The notes under the pieces are model-generated. The model made no database searches. It saw nothing but the letters and a program-made list of their open reading frames with translations, and was not told the DNA's origin. Source: Bradyrhizobium sp. RD5-C2 (GTDB lineage: Bacteria; Pseudomonadota; Alphaproteobacteria; Rhizobiales; Xanthobacteraceae). From it: a stretch of 64,000 bases of DNA. Positions 9,978-17,113 of this stretch are shown here, one piece after another; the first letter of the stretch is position 1; every line of letters starts with the position of its first letter. Where the stretch lies: NCBI RefSeq assembly GCF_019972155.1, contig NZ_BOVL01000013.1:1-64000 (forward strand), given 5' to 3'. A program made the translations under genes and the position numbers.

Positions 9978-12160
9978 CTCGACGTATCGGAAAGGATTTT
10001 AGCCAATGGCGCCGTCAGCTCCTGCGCGAGCCATTGATGTCCGAGTTTCGAGTAATGTCCGTCGTGTTGAAATGTCAGCAGCCTCGGCACGTCCCCGTAT
10101 TTCCCGGAGAAGTTGGGGTTCACGCAGGTGTATCCGTTTCTGGCGCAGTACTCTGTTATATTTCTGACAAAGCCCTTTGCGCCCGCGGCAACTTTGGTGC
10201 CGTCGGCCAAGGTCAGCGTGATCTCACAATTATTCCGGCACTGTGCCTGATCGACCCCGGTATGAAATATGAAATTCTGACCAGGGTGGTGCTTCTCGAT
10301 ATATGAGACGATGTCGGTCCAGTACTGGAATGCCTCCTTGCCGGGTTGCGGCATAACATCGAAAGGCACTGTCAACGCCGTGCCGAATGGAATTCCTTTG
10401 ACATATTCCGGCAGAGTCGGCTTGACGGTGAATACCGCAAAAACCGGCGAGGCGGTCCGGAAGGTCAATGCACCGCTTGCATCATGGAGGAAATTCGGAA
10501 GCGGGCTGTTCTCCGGATCGAATCCCAATCCGTCGCGCAGCATCGTTGGACTGACCTGCGAGACCAGCCCCGCAAGCATCGATACCAAAGTGCCCTGAAC
10601 TCCGAACTTCGAAGTGTAGTCCCGAATTCTTGGATAGTTCGTCCCGATGTCGCCATTGTCGGTCGCGGCGGAGATGACCTCGACGCATCTATGCATGGCC
10701 ACGCCGAGACTTTCCTCGAGAAGAATATTGACCTTCTCGAACGGGCGGACTTGCAGGGCGACCATGTCGCTGCCACCCGTACTGGCAAGACGGATGCAAT
10801 TATCGGGATTGTCGAAGAAGCGGTCCCGGTCGACGTAACCCTGGTTGTTCACGAATGTGGTCGAATCGTACTCCTGGACCGTGCCGGCGCCTGGCCAGTA
10901 TTGGCGGCTATGCGGTTCGTAGAACGCGGCGTACGGAGACGGCTTGCGGGCGCCTATGAATTTCGCGCGGGCTGAATCAGGAGCATGGCCGTCCTCATTG
11001 ACGTAGATCGGACGCACGTCGATGACGAGATCATCGCGATCATACGACGGAACGAACCATCGACCGAGCGTTGCGGAATGCTCGAACTCTTCGCGTCTGA
11101 GGCGAAGGGATACCGGCTTCGTCGGATCTAGCGCGGTGAACACGAAGCTACCGTCCGCCGCGAGCACGCCCTTTGTCGTGGCGCCGGATTCGTCCAGCAA
11201 TTCGATCGACGTGTTCGGCGCAATCGCGCCGCCGACCACCTTGCCTGCCAAAGCGACGCCGTTGCTGGTTGGCGGCGGCGCCGGCCGAACCAGAGCGAGC
11301 GTCTGAAAACGCATGGTCGTTCCGGCCGCACCATCGACCTTCACGAACCATTGCGAGATCGCCTTCGTCTGACCGTTTCTCAGGTTCAGGAGGACGTTGG
11401 GAGGTAGCGGGACGGTCACCTGGCTCCCGGCAAGCTTTATGTCTCCGACCACCTGCGCGTTGTTGGCACGCGTGACGATGTCGTCGGGAACAACCGGCGG
11501 AAGCAGACCTGCCGGCTCCGGGCTCTTGGCGGGCAGATCCAGTGCCCAAGCGAGAGATTGTCCGTCATTGAGAATAAATCCGACTGTCAGCTTACCTGTC
11601 GTCGGAGGGGCCGCGAACTTGATCTGTAAATGGGTGGCATCCCTCGCCGGAGTGAAGTCGGGTGACCAGATCAGCCACGCCTGTCCATGGGTGATCTCGA
11701 AATCCGCTTCGGTGACGCTGATTGGGCCAGAGCGCCTTTCGCGAAAGTTGCCGCCGTAAATCTCGAAGAGCCCGTTCTTGCGATAGGGCCCCACGGCATC
11801 AAGCATCGCAAAAACCGGTGCGCCGCGCCCGCGATACTCACTCGCATCCGGCGTTTGGTCGACGAGCGTGCCTCCGGCGCCGGCCAGCAACGACTCCAGC
11901 GTCGCGACGCGCGCCGACAACTGGTGAAGCTCAATCTCCGCCTTCTTGTCGAAGGCCGATGGCGTTGGAGCAGGCGGAGGCGGCGGAGGAGGAGGAACTT
12001 CCGGCTTGGGCGGAGCGCGTTCAGCCAACATGCGATCGACCCGCTGATTGATGTATCTGCGCGTCTTCTCGACCGTTGCCGCTATGCCGCCGCAAACTGC
12101 GACGACCAGGATGATACCGGCAATCGTCCTTCTAAGCTTCGAACTCGTCATGTTGAGCAA
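9974..12160 (-). CDS. Membrane-anchored SGNH-hydrolase-like protein with beta-sandwich domain
   Basis: 728 residues. An N-terminal membrane helix (about 11-29, TIAGIILVVAVCGGIAATV) is followed by a proline-rich linker (about 50-66) and a short coiled coil (about 72-92). Residues about 300-355 look like a carboxypeptidase-regulatory-type beta-sandwich. The C-terminal region carries SGNH-like signatures: STGGSDMVALQV with S464 in the nucleophile position, and DGHYSKLGHQWLAQEL with D700 and H702 in the Asp/His position, as in AlgX/AlgJ-type acetyltransferases. It lies 29 bases after the 146-residue gene and overlaps the next gene by ATGA. Acyl transfer or hydrolysis on an exported polysaccharide is a reasonable inference; the substrate is unknown. 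Confidence 0.65.
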   Translation of the reverse strand: MLNMTSSKLRRTIAGIILVVAVCGGIAATVEKTRRYINQRVDRMLAERAPPKPEVPPPPPPPPAPTPSAFDKKAEIELHQLSARVATLESLLAGAGGTLVDQTPDASEYRGRGAPVFAMLDAVGPYRKNGLFEIYGGNFRERRSGPISVTEADFEITHGQAWLIWSPDFTPARDATHLQIKFAAPPTTGKLTVGFILNDGQSLAWALDLPAKSPEPAGLLPPVVPDDIVTRANNAQVVGDIKLAGSQVTVPLPPNVLLNLRNGQTKAISQWFVKVDGAAGTTMRFQTLALVRPAPPPTSNGVALAGKVVGGAIAPNTSIELLDESGATTKGVLAADGSFVFTALDPTKPVSLRLRREEFEHSATLGRWFVPSYDRDDLVIDVRPIYVNEDGHAPDSARAKFIGARKPSPYAAFYEPHSRQYWPGAGTVQEYDSTTFVNNQGYVDRDRFFDNPDNCIRLASTGGSDMVALQVRPFEKVNILLEESLGVAMHRCVEVISAATDNGDIGTNYPRIRDYTSKFGVQGTLVSMLAGLVSQVSPTMLRDGLGFDPENSPLPNFLHDASGALTFRTASPVFAVFTVKPTLPEYVKGIPFGTALTVPFDVMPQPGKEAFQYWTDIVSYIEKHHPGQNFIFHTGVDQAQCRNNCEITLTLADGTKVAAGAKGFVRNITEYCARNGYTCVNPNFSGKYGDVPRLLTFQHDGHYSKLGHQWLAQELTAPLAKILSDTSR

Positions 12161-12189
12161 GCGATGTCCCAGGGAGAGAGCTGTAGCCG

Positions 12190-12630
12190 TTATGGGCCAA
12201 AGGAGAGCTTGTCTTCGGTTAGCACGACCTCGTCGCCCTTTTTCTCGAAGGCGATGGTGCCAAACCGCTTCATGCCGTCGAACTTGGCGCGGTTGTACTC
12301 ATCCATGCTTTCGACCGAGATCAAATAGACCACGACTTTCGGACTCGAGCTGAACTCGGGTTGCGCGAGGTAATCCTTGGCGTAGCGGGCGGCGGTGGCC
12401 CTGATGAGATCGGAAGCCTCCGCGCCGGATTTTTGTAAATCGACAAGGTTCGGCTTCAGGTCCAACACGAGGATGAGGCGGTCGTCTTTGGCCGCCGCCA
12501 CCCGGTGTTCTTTCTCTACCACAAGTGGCGCGGCAGCCGCGAAGGCAAAGGAAATTCCTGCCAACGACAGCGTCCCCATGATGACGGCCTGACGCAGCAG
12601 GCCAAATGCGCTTCGGAAGCGGCTTTTCAT
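12190..12630 (-). CDS. Small exported hypothetical protein
   Basis: 146 residues with an N-terminal signal peptide (hydrophobic VIMGTLSLAGISFAFAAAAP, cleavage near residues 33-35). The mature part, about 112 residues, is mixed alpha/beta with segments DRLILVLDLKPNLVD and KVVVYLISVESMDEYNRAKF. I do not recognise the family. It is the first gene of the minus-strand unit that also carries the SGNH-like and 906-residue proteins, separated by 29 bases, and is divergent from the methyltransferase/MBOAT unit. The context points to a periplasmic accessory of the envelope locus. Confidence 0.6.
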   Translation of the reverse strand: MKSRFRSAFGLLRQAVIMGTLSLAGISFAFAAAAPLVVEKEHRVAAAKDDRLILVLDLKPNLVDLQKSGAEASDLIRATAARYAKDYLAQPEFSSSPKVVVYLISVESMDEYNRAKFDGMKRFGTIAFEKKGDEVVLTEDKLSFGP

Positions 12631-12828
12631 GTTCCGGCCCTTGATTTTGGGGCTATCTGGCCGAGCTTTTTGGCTCCGTCAAGCTATCAATTGGCCACCG
12701 GCTTCCGCCCTGCCTCGCCGGGATACCCTACGGCCTGGCGGTCGAGAAGAATTATCCCAGTTCAAGGCCTTGCACGGACAAGCCCGGCTATGTCAGAAGG
12801 GCGATGTTTTCAACCAAAGGGTGGTCAA
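12631..12828. promoter_or_regulatory. Divergent promoter region of the acylation locus
   Basis: About 200 non-coding bases between two head-to-head units: the minus unit starting at 12630 and the plus unit starting at 12829. Both promoters must lie here or just inside the first genes. I could not pick out confident -35/-10 boxes. The shared position suggests the two units are co-regulated. Confidence 0.5.
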
Positions 12829-13806
12829 GTGACTGGTTCCACGGACATCGTGCGGCGGTCGAGAATCGCAGAGATCGATATTGCTGCGTATCCCTACCTT
12901 ACAGCACTTGTTGAGCGACAGATTGCCGCGTGGCCGCAGCACGAGGCTACCTTGGCGACCAGTCTCGGCAACAGGTCGCTCGAGGTCATGCGCGACACCG
13001 AGGCATCATCGCAACTCGTCACCAAGATCGCGCTGCATCACTTCGGAACCATCGACAAGATTTGCCACGACTACCGGTACTTCTGCGAGAACATGATCCT
13101 GGAAGCCGAATTGTTCTTCCGGCGCCATGGACGCTATGAGCGCTCCAAATTCAGTGAGGCCGTTCGCGACGTCTATTCGAAGCCCGACGTCATGGAAAAA
13201 TACATGAACGGGCTGCTGCTGTCGGGCGTGTTCTGGCACAACCACGCCTGCGCGCTGACCTTCTATCGCAGCCAGTACCTGCCGATGCTCCCGGAAGGCT
13301 ATCGTCATCTCGAGGTCGGGCCCGGTCATGGCGCGCTGCTCTATCTGACGGCAACGGATCCTCGATCCGGCTCGATCGTGGGTTGGGACGTCAGCGAAGG
13401 CGCCATCGCAGCCACGCGGCGCACGCTTGAAGTGATCGGCGTCAGTGACGAGATCGAGCTGGTCCGCCAGGACATGTTCGACGCGCCCGATCAACGCGAC
13501 ACCTTCGACAGCATCGTCGTGAGCGAGTTGCTCGAGCATCTTGAGGACCCACTCAAGGCTCTGCGATCTCTGATCCGCTATCTGAAGCCCGGCGGACGGA
13601 TCCTCGTGAACATGCCTGCCAACAGCCCTGCTCCCGATCATCTCTACCTCATCGACAAGCCGCAGGAGATGATCGACCTCATGACGTCGGCGGGCTTCGA
13701 GATCGAGAAGAGCGAGCTGTTCCCGATGACGGGCTATCGCCTCGAGCGGTGCCTGAAGGACCGCCTGACGATCAACTGCGTGGCTGTTGGACGGCGGCCC
13801 CGCTAG
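12829..13806 (+). CDS. Class I SAM-dependent methyltransferase
   Basis: 325 residues from a GTG preceded at seven bases by AAAGGG; an in-frame ATG at 12790 is the alternative. A helical N-terminal region of about 150 residues precedes a Rossmann-type methyltransferase core. Motif I is HLEVGPGHGALLYL (around residues 160-172), the acidic residue after strand 2 is in VGWDVS, and motif IV/post-I includes DSIVVSELLEHLEDP, with GGRILVNMPAN following. It is probably a cytosolic small-molecule or acyl/sugar O-methyltransferase. The gene opens the MBOAT operon with 27 bases to the next gene, so it may methylate the transferred group or the acceptor sugar. The substrate is not visible from sequence. 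Confidence 0.8.
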   Translation: MTGSTDIVRRSRIAEIDIAAYPYLTALVERQIAAWPQHEATLATSLGNRSLEVMRDTEASSQLVTKIALHHFGTIDKICHDYRYFCENMILEAELFFRRHGRYERSKFSEAVRDVYSKPDVMEKYMNGLLLSGVFWHNHACALTFYRSQYLPMLPEGYRHLEVGPGHGALLYLTATDPRSGSIVGWDVSEGAIAATRRTLEVIGVSDEIELVRQDMFDAPDQRDTFDSIVVSELLEHLEDPLKALRSLIRYLKPGGRILVNMPANSPAPDHLYLIDKPQEMIDLMTSAGFEIEKSELFPMTGYRLERCLKDRLTINCVAVGRRPR

Positions 13807-13833
13807 GGACTCGTTGCGTCGAGAAGGGATGCC

Positions 13834-15051
13834 ATGCTTTTCCAATCAGCGGCCGCCGTCGTTAGCGGGCCCTCCCTGAACAGCTTCGAGTTTCTGTACA
13901 TATCGGCGGCCGCCATCATCATCTGCTGCGCCGTCAGTCTGCAGATGGCGCGCAGTGTCGCCCTGCTGCTGCTGAGCTTCGCATTCTTCGTCAGCTTCGG
14001 CTTCGATCCGGCGTCGATCATCGTCCTGGCGGCCTTCCTTGCCGTTTCATACGGGATCGGCCTGTTTCGCAAGCAACGCGGCGCGCGCTTTACCATGGAA
14101 GCGCAACTGCTCGTCGTAGCGTTGCTCTGGATCTTCCTGTTTCTCGCGCGAGACCCCCGACTGTTGGGAGGGGCCAACCCGTTCCATTACATGCCGGTCC
14201 ACATCATCGGCATTTCCTACATGGTGTTCCGTTGCGTGAGCTACCTGATGGAAGTGGAATTCATCGAACGGCCGAGCTTCCTTCGATTCTGCACCTACGT
14301 GCTGTTCTTTCCCGCGTTGCTGGCCGGCCCGATCGAGCGTTATCGGAGCTTCGAGCAGCAGCTGGCGTCTCCTGTCTTCGATTCCAAGGCAGTCATCCCC
14401 GCGCTTCATCGCATCGCCAACGGGATGATCAAGAAGTTCGTCATCGCCGACAATCTCTCGGCGTTCGGCATCTTTTCATTCGACAATGCCACGCAAATGT
14501 CGGGGCCGATGTTGTGGGTGGGGGCCCTGGCTCAGCTCGGCCTCATCTATCTCGATTTTAGCGGCTACTGCGACATCGTGATCGGCACAGCCTCGCTGAT
14601 GGGCTTCAGGTTGATTGAAAACTTCAATCGGCCGTTCGATTCAACGACGATCCAGGAATTCTGGAATCGGTGGCACATCTCGCTCAGCACGCTGGTGAGA
14701 GACTACGTCTTCACGCCGCTCAACTTCATTGTCATCAAGAAAGCGCCACGCAGCATTCAGTTTGCCTTGATATCGGCCGTGTACTTCCTCTCGATGATCC
14801 TGATCGCGCTTTGGCATGGAGTGACGTGGGGCTTTCTGGCCTTCGGCACGGTGCACGGCGGAGCCCTGGTTGCGAGCCAGCTCGTCCGCAAATATGTCGG
14901 TGTCAAGAAGGGGCCGGTCGCCACTGGGCCTTCGATCTATCTCCGCCGCTTTCTCGTCTACGCATTCGTCTCGACAACGCTGATCCTTTGGCTCAAGTCC
15001 TACTCGGAGTGGGGCGCGATCTACGGCAAGATGCTGGGGCTGTATCCATGA
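13834..15051 (+). CDS. MBOAT-family membrane O-acyltransferase (AlgI/DltB-like)
   Basis: 405 residues with about ten hydrophobic segments. The MBOAT hallmarks are present: H281 in the loop segment EFWNRWHISLSTLVRDY and H328 in LIALWHGVTWGFLAFGTVHG, spaced 47 residues apart as in DltB and AlgI. Family members move an acyl group from a cytosolic thioester (here probably the ACP encoded downstream) across the membrane to an extracytoplasmic acceptor. The C-terminus ends GKMLGLYP and does not carry a fused F-x-Y-x-x-F shuttle peptide. Its stop overlaps the start of a 37-codon gene (ATGA) that does carry that motif. It is the core membrane enzyme of this operon. Confidence 0.93.
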   Translation: MLFQSAAAVVSGPSLNSFEFLYISAAAIIICCAVSLQMARSVALLLLSFAFFVSFGFDPASIIVLAAFLAVSYGIGLFRKQRGARFTMEAQLLVVALLWIFLFLARDPRLLGGANPFHYMPVHIIGISYMVFRCVSYLMEVEFIERPSFLRFCTYVLFFPALLAGPIERYRSFEQQLASPVFDSKAVIPALHRIANGMIKKFVIADNLSAFGIFSFDNATQMSGPMLWVGALAQLGLIYLDFSGYCDIVIGTASLMGFRLIENFNRPFDSTTIQEFWNRWHISLSTLVRDYVFTPLNFIVIKKAPRSIQFALISAVYFLSMILIALWHGVTWGFLAFGTVHGGALVASQLVRKYVGVKKGPVATGPSIYLRRFLVYAFVSTTLILWLKSYSEWGAIYGKMLGLYP

Positions 15052-15161
15052 CATTGGGACGCGATGACATTCTCAAGATCGTGTGGCTGGCCGCGAAGAT
15101 CGCCATCATCGTGCTGCTGTCGAACACCGGCCAAGCCCTGTTCGTTTACCAGAATTTCTGA
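15048..15161 (+). CDS. DltX-like membrane microprotein with C-terminal acyl-shuttle motif
   Basis: 37 residues, starting at the ATG that overlaps the MBOAT stop (ATGA) and ending six bases before the next gene, so translational coupling is likely. Residues 1-10 are polar (R5, D6, D7, K10), residues 11-25 form one membrane helix, and the tail is extracytoplasmic if the inside-positive rule holds. The last six residues, 32-37, are F-V-Y-Q-N-F. This matches the C-terminal hexapeptide pattern F-x-Y-x-x-F of DltX, in which the tyrosine (here Y34) accepts the acyl group from the MBOAT and hands it to DltD. The match of motif, topology, length and gene position is strong; function is inferred. Confidence 0.85.
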   Translation: MTLGRDDILKIVWLAAKIAIIVLLSNTGQALFVYQNF

Positions 15162-15167
15162 ACGCTG

Positions 15168-16283
15168 ATGGTCGAGACTCCAAAAACAAAGGGATCCCGG
15201 GGCCGCGACGTCCTCTCCCGGTTGGGAGTGACGGTTGTCGCGCTGATCGCGATACTGGCCTGCCTGGATGTTGTCCTGCGAGTGGCCGCCCCAGCCAGCG
15301 GCATCTTTCGGGCAACGATCGACGTCCAGTCACCGACAGCTCTTTATGCCAAGCTCGAAGAGTTTCGAAAGTTCGACGGACTGAAGGTTGCCGTCCTGGG
15401 CGACTCCTTGATCTTCGGCCGCGCCATGCGGGACAAGGGCGATGCTGACTGGCAGGCGCATACCTTGTCGAACCAGTTGCAGAATTGGCTTGCCGAAAAG
15501 CATCCCGGTCAAAAAGTACTCGTCGCCAACTTCGGCATGAACGGAACGCTTCCGACCGACCTTGAGAACCTTGTGCGCATCGTGCTGCCCTCGAAGCCGG
15601 ATGCCATCGTGTTCGATCTGAGCCTGCGGTCTTTCTCCCGGGATTTCGATCGGGAAGGTGAAACCAGAACCCGTCTCTGGTTGGACACCCTCTCCGTGGA
15701 TGCCAACGGTACCTATTCCACCGGCAAGGATGGCGGAATCACGCGATGGAGCCACGACGCACTCGCCAACTGGTGGTTTCTGTACCGGTCTCGCGATTAT
15801 CTCCAAGCCCTGTGGTTCGACGGCAGTCCCTTCAACTTCCTGGTGGGCCTGCGAGATGCCGCGGACAAATGGCTGCAAGGCTCGACCGGGGCCACGAGCG
15901 ATGACCTTGGCGATGTCGTGCTGCTGATGCGGGCACGAGCGCGGTACGAGAAGATCGATCTGGCCCCGGACAACCCGCAACGACAGGCCCTGGATCGGAT
16001 CCTGCGCCGCGTGTCGGAGGCAAAGCAGCCCACGCTGATCTTCTACGCGACCGAGAATCCCAAAGTATTGCCCGACCTGCTTCCGAAGCAAAAGTTTGCC
16101 GAGCTGCAGGCTCAACTCGTGCAAATCATCTCACCGCGGCCTCCGGAGCGAGTTTACGTCGGGCCGCTCGCTACCCTTCCAGCGTCCGAATTCCTCGATC
16201 ACGTCCATCTCGATAAGGCCGGCTACGCCCAACTGAGCGCGGAACTGGGCCCGCCCCTGGACGCCATGATCGGAAGACGATGA
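15168..16283 (+). CDS. Membrane-anchored SGNH acyltransferase-like protein (DltD/AlgX-type)
   Basis: 371 residues. One N-terminal membrane anchor (about 21-42, GVTVVALIAILACLDVVLRV) leaves the catalytic domain outside the cytoplasm. The SGNH triad is readable: S80 in AVLGDSLIFGRA, D344 and H347 in FLDHVHLDKAGY. A block resembling the SGNH Asn/Gly region occurs at VANFGMNGTLPTDL. DltD, AlgX and PatB proteins with this plan take an acyl group from an MBOAT partner and place it on a polymer. The gene follows the microprotein by six bases, exactly where DltD would be expected in a Dlt-like operon. Esterase activity is the alternative. Confidence 0.85.
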   Translation: MVETPKTKGSRGRDVLSRLGVTVVALIAILACLDVVLRVAAPASGIFRATIDVQSPTALYAKLEEFRKFDGLKVAVLGDSLIFGRAMRDKGDADWQAHTLSNQLQNWLAEKHPGQKVLVANFGMNGTLPTDLENLVRIVLPSKPDAIVFDLSLRSFSRDFDREGETRTRLWLDTLSVDANGTYSTGKDGGITRWSHDALANWWFLYRSRDYLQALWFDGSPFNFLVGLRDAADKWLQGSTGATSDDLGDVVLLMRARARYEKIDLAPDNPQRQALDRILRRVSEAKQPTLIFYATENPKVLPDLLPKQKFAELQAQLVQIISPRPPERVYVGPLATLPASEFLDHVHLDKAGYAQLSAELGPPLDAMIGRR

Positions 16284-16400
16284 GGGAGCCTTGTGAATGG
16301 CGGAGCCATCTGCTAGTTCTCGCGCCGAAAAGGCGGATTTTACGGGGCTTGCTCGGCAATTTCGACGCCGCCGTCTCACCCAAATCATGGGATGATTGTG

Positions 16401-16646
16401 ATGACTGACGAGGAAATCTATTCCCGCCTCACGCCGATTTTCCGGGACGTCTTCGACGACGACACGCTGACGCCGCATCCGGAAATGACCGCGGCCGAAG
16501 TGCCGGCGTGGGACAGCCTCAGCAATATTCGGCTGGTCGTCGCTGTCGAGGTGGAGTTCAAGATCCAGTTCTCGACTGGCGAGGTTGCTGCCCTGAAGAA
16601 CGTCGGCGAGTTCGTCAACGTCATTCGTCAAAGAGCTGCGCGTTGA
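16401..16646 (+). CDS. Acyl carrier protein
   Basis: 81 residues from ATG 16401 (an ATG at 16392 would add three). The phosphopantetheine site is AWDSLSNIRLVVAVE with the serine at residue 39 of this start. The flanking four-helix pattern and net acidic N-terminus are typical of carrier proteins. It is not the fatty-acid AcpP: it sits alone in an envelope operon, with FkbH and MaoC-type genes immediately downstream, and probably carries the acyl group that the MBOAT exports, the role of DltC. Its stop overlaps the TTG start of the next gene. It needs a 4'-phosphopantetheinyl transferase from elsewhere in the genome. Confidence 0.9.
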   Translation: MTDEEIYSRLTPIFRDVFDDDTLTPHPEMTAAEVPAWDSLSNIRLVVAVEVEFKIQFSTGEVAALKNVGEFVNVIRQRAAR

Positions 16647-17071
16647 GCGAACAGCCACGAGTGCTGCTGTGGAACGAGCTTAAGGAAGGCATGACCGTCT
16701 CGCTTCCGTTCCGGATCGGTCAGAGCGAGATGGATACCTTCCGAAAGCTGTCGGGAGATTCGAGCCGCATTCATATCGATTCCGAATTCGCACGAAGCCG
16801 CGGATTCGCAGGGCCCGTGGTGTACGGCGCGCTCACAGTCGCCAGACTTTCGCATCTGGTCGGAATGCACTTGCCGGGCGACCTCGGGCTGGCGACGAGC
16901 TGGCGGATCGACTTCAACAAGCCGCTCTACATCGACGAGGAAGCGACTTTTAACGGCGAGCTTACTCATGTGTCGCAATCCACCCACACCGTCAGCCTGA
17001 AGTTTCGGGTGTACGCGGGTGAGAAGTTGATCGCCAGCGGCACCGCCGGATCCAAACTTCTAGATGAATGA
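16643..17071 (+). CDS. MaoC-like (R)-hydroxyacyl dehydratase/hydratase
   Basis: 142 residues from TTG 16643, which overlaps the ACP stop (TTGA); GTG 16661 is an alternative. It is a hot-dog fold of the MaoC type. The active-site pattern is KLSGDSSRIHIDSEFARSRGFAGPVVYG, with D39 and H44 (numbering from the TTG) in the catalytic positions. Such enzymes hydrate or dehydrate 3-hydroxyacyl thioesters. Coupled to a dedicated ACP it would act on the carrier-bound acyl group, either by removing water from a glyceryl unit or by making a 3-hydroxyacyl unit. Which one applies cannot be read from sequence. Confidence 0.85.
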   Translation: MSEQPRVLLWNELKEGMTVSLPFRIGQSEMDTFRKLSGDSSRIHIDSEFARSRGFAGPVVYGALTVARLSHLVGMHLPGDLGLATSWRIDFNKPLYIDEEATFNGELTHVSQSTHTVSLKFRVYAGEKLIASGTAGSKLLDE

Positions 17072-17075
17072 CACT

Positions 17076-17110
17076 ATCTTGGTCACAACTGACATCATCC
17101 TGGTCACAAC
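17076..17110 (+). repeat. Short direct repeat before the FkbH-like gene
   Basis: ATCTTGGTCACAAC at 17076-17089 and ATCCTGGTCACAAC at 17097-17110 are 14-base direct repeats with one mismatch, start points 21 bases apart. They fill most of the 42-base gap between the MaoC-like and FkbH-like genes. Confidence 0.7.
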
Positions 17111-17113
17111 GCC

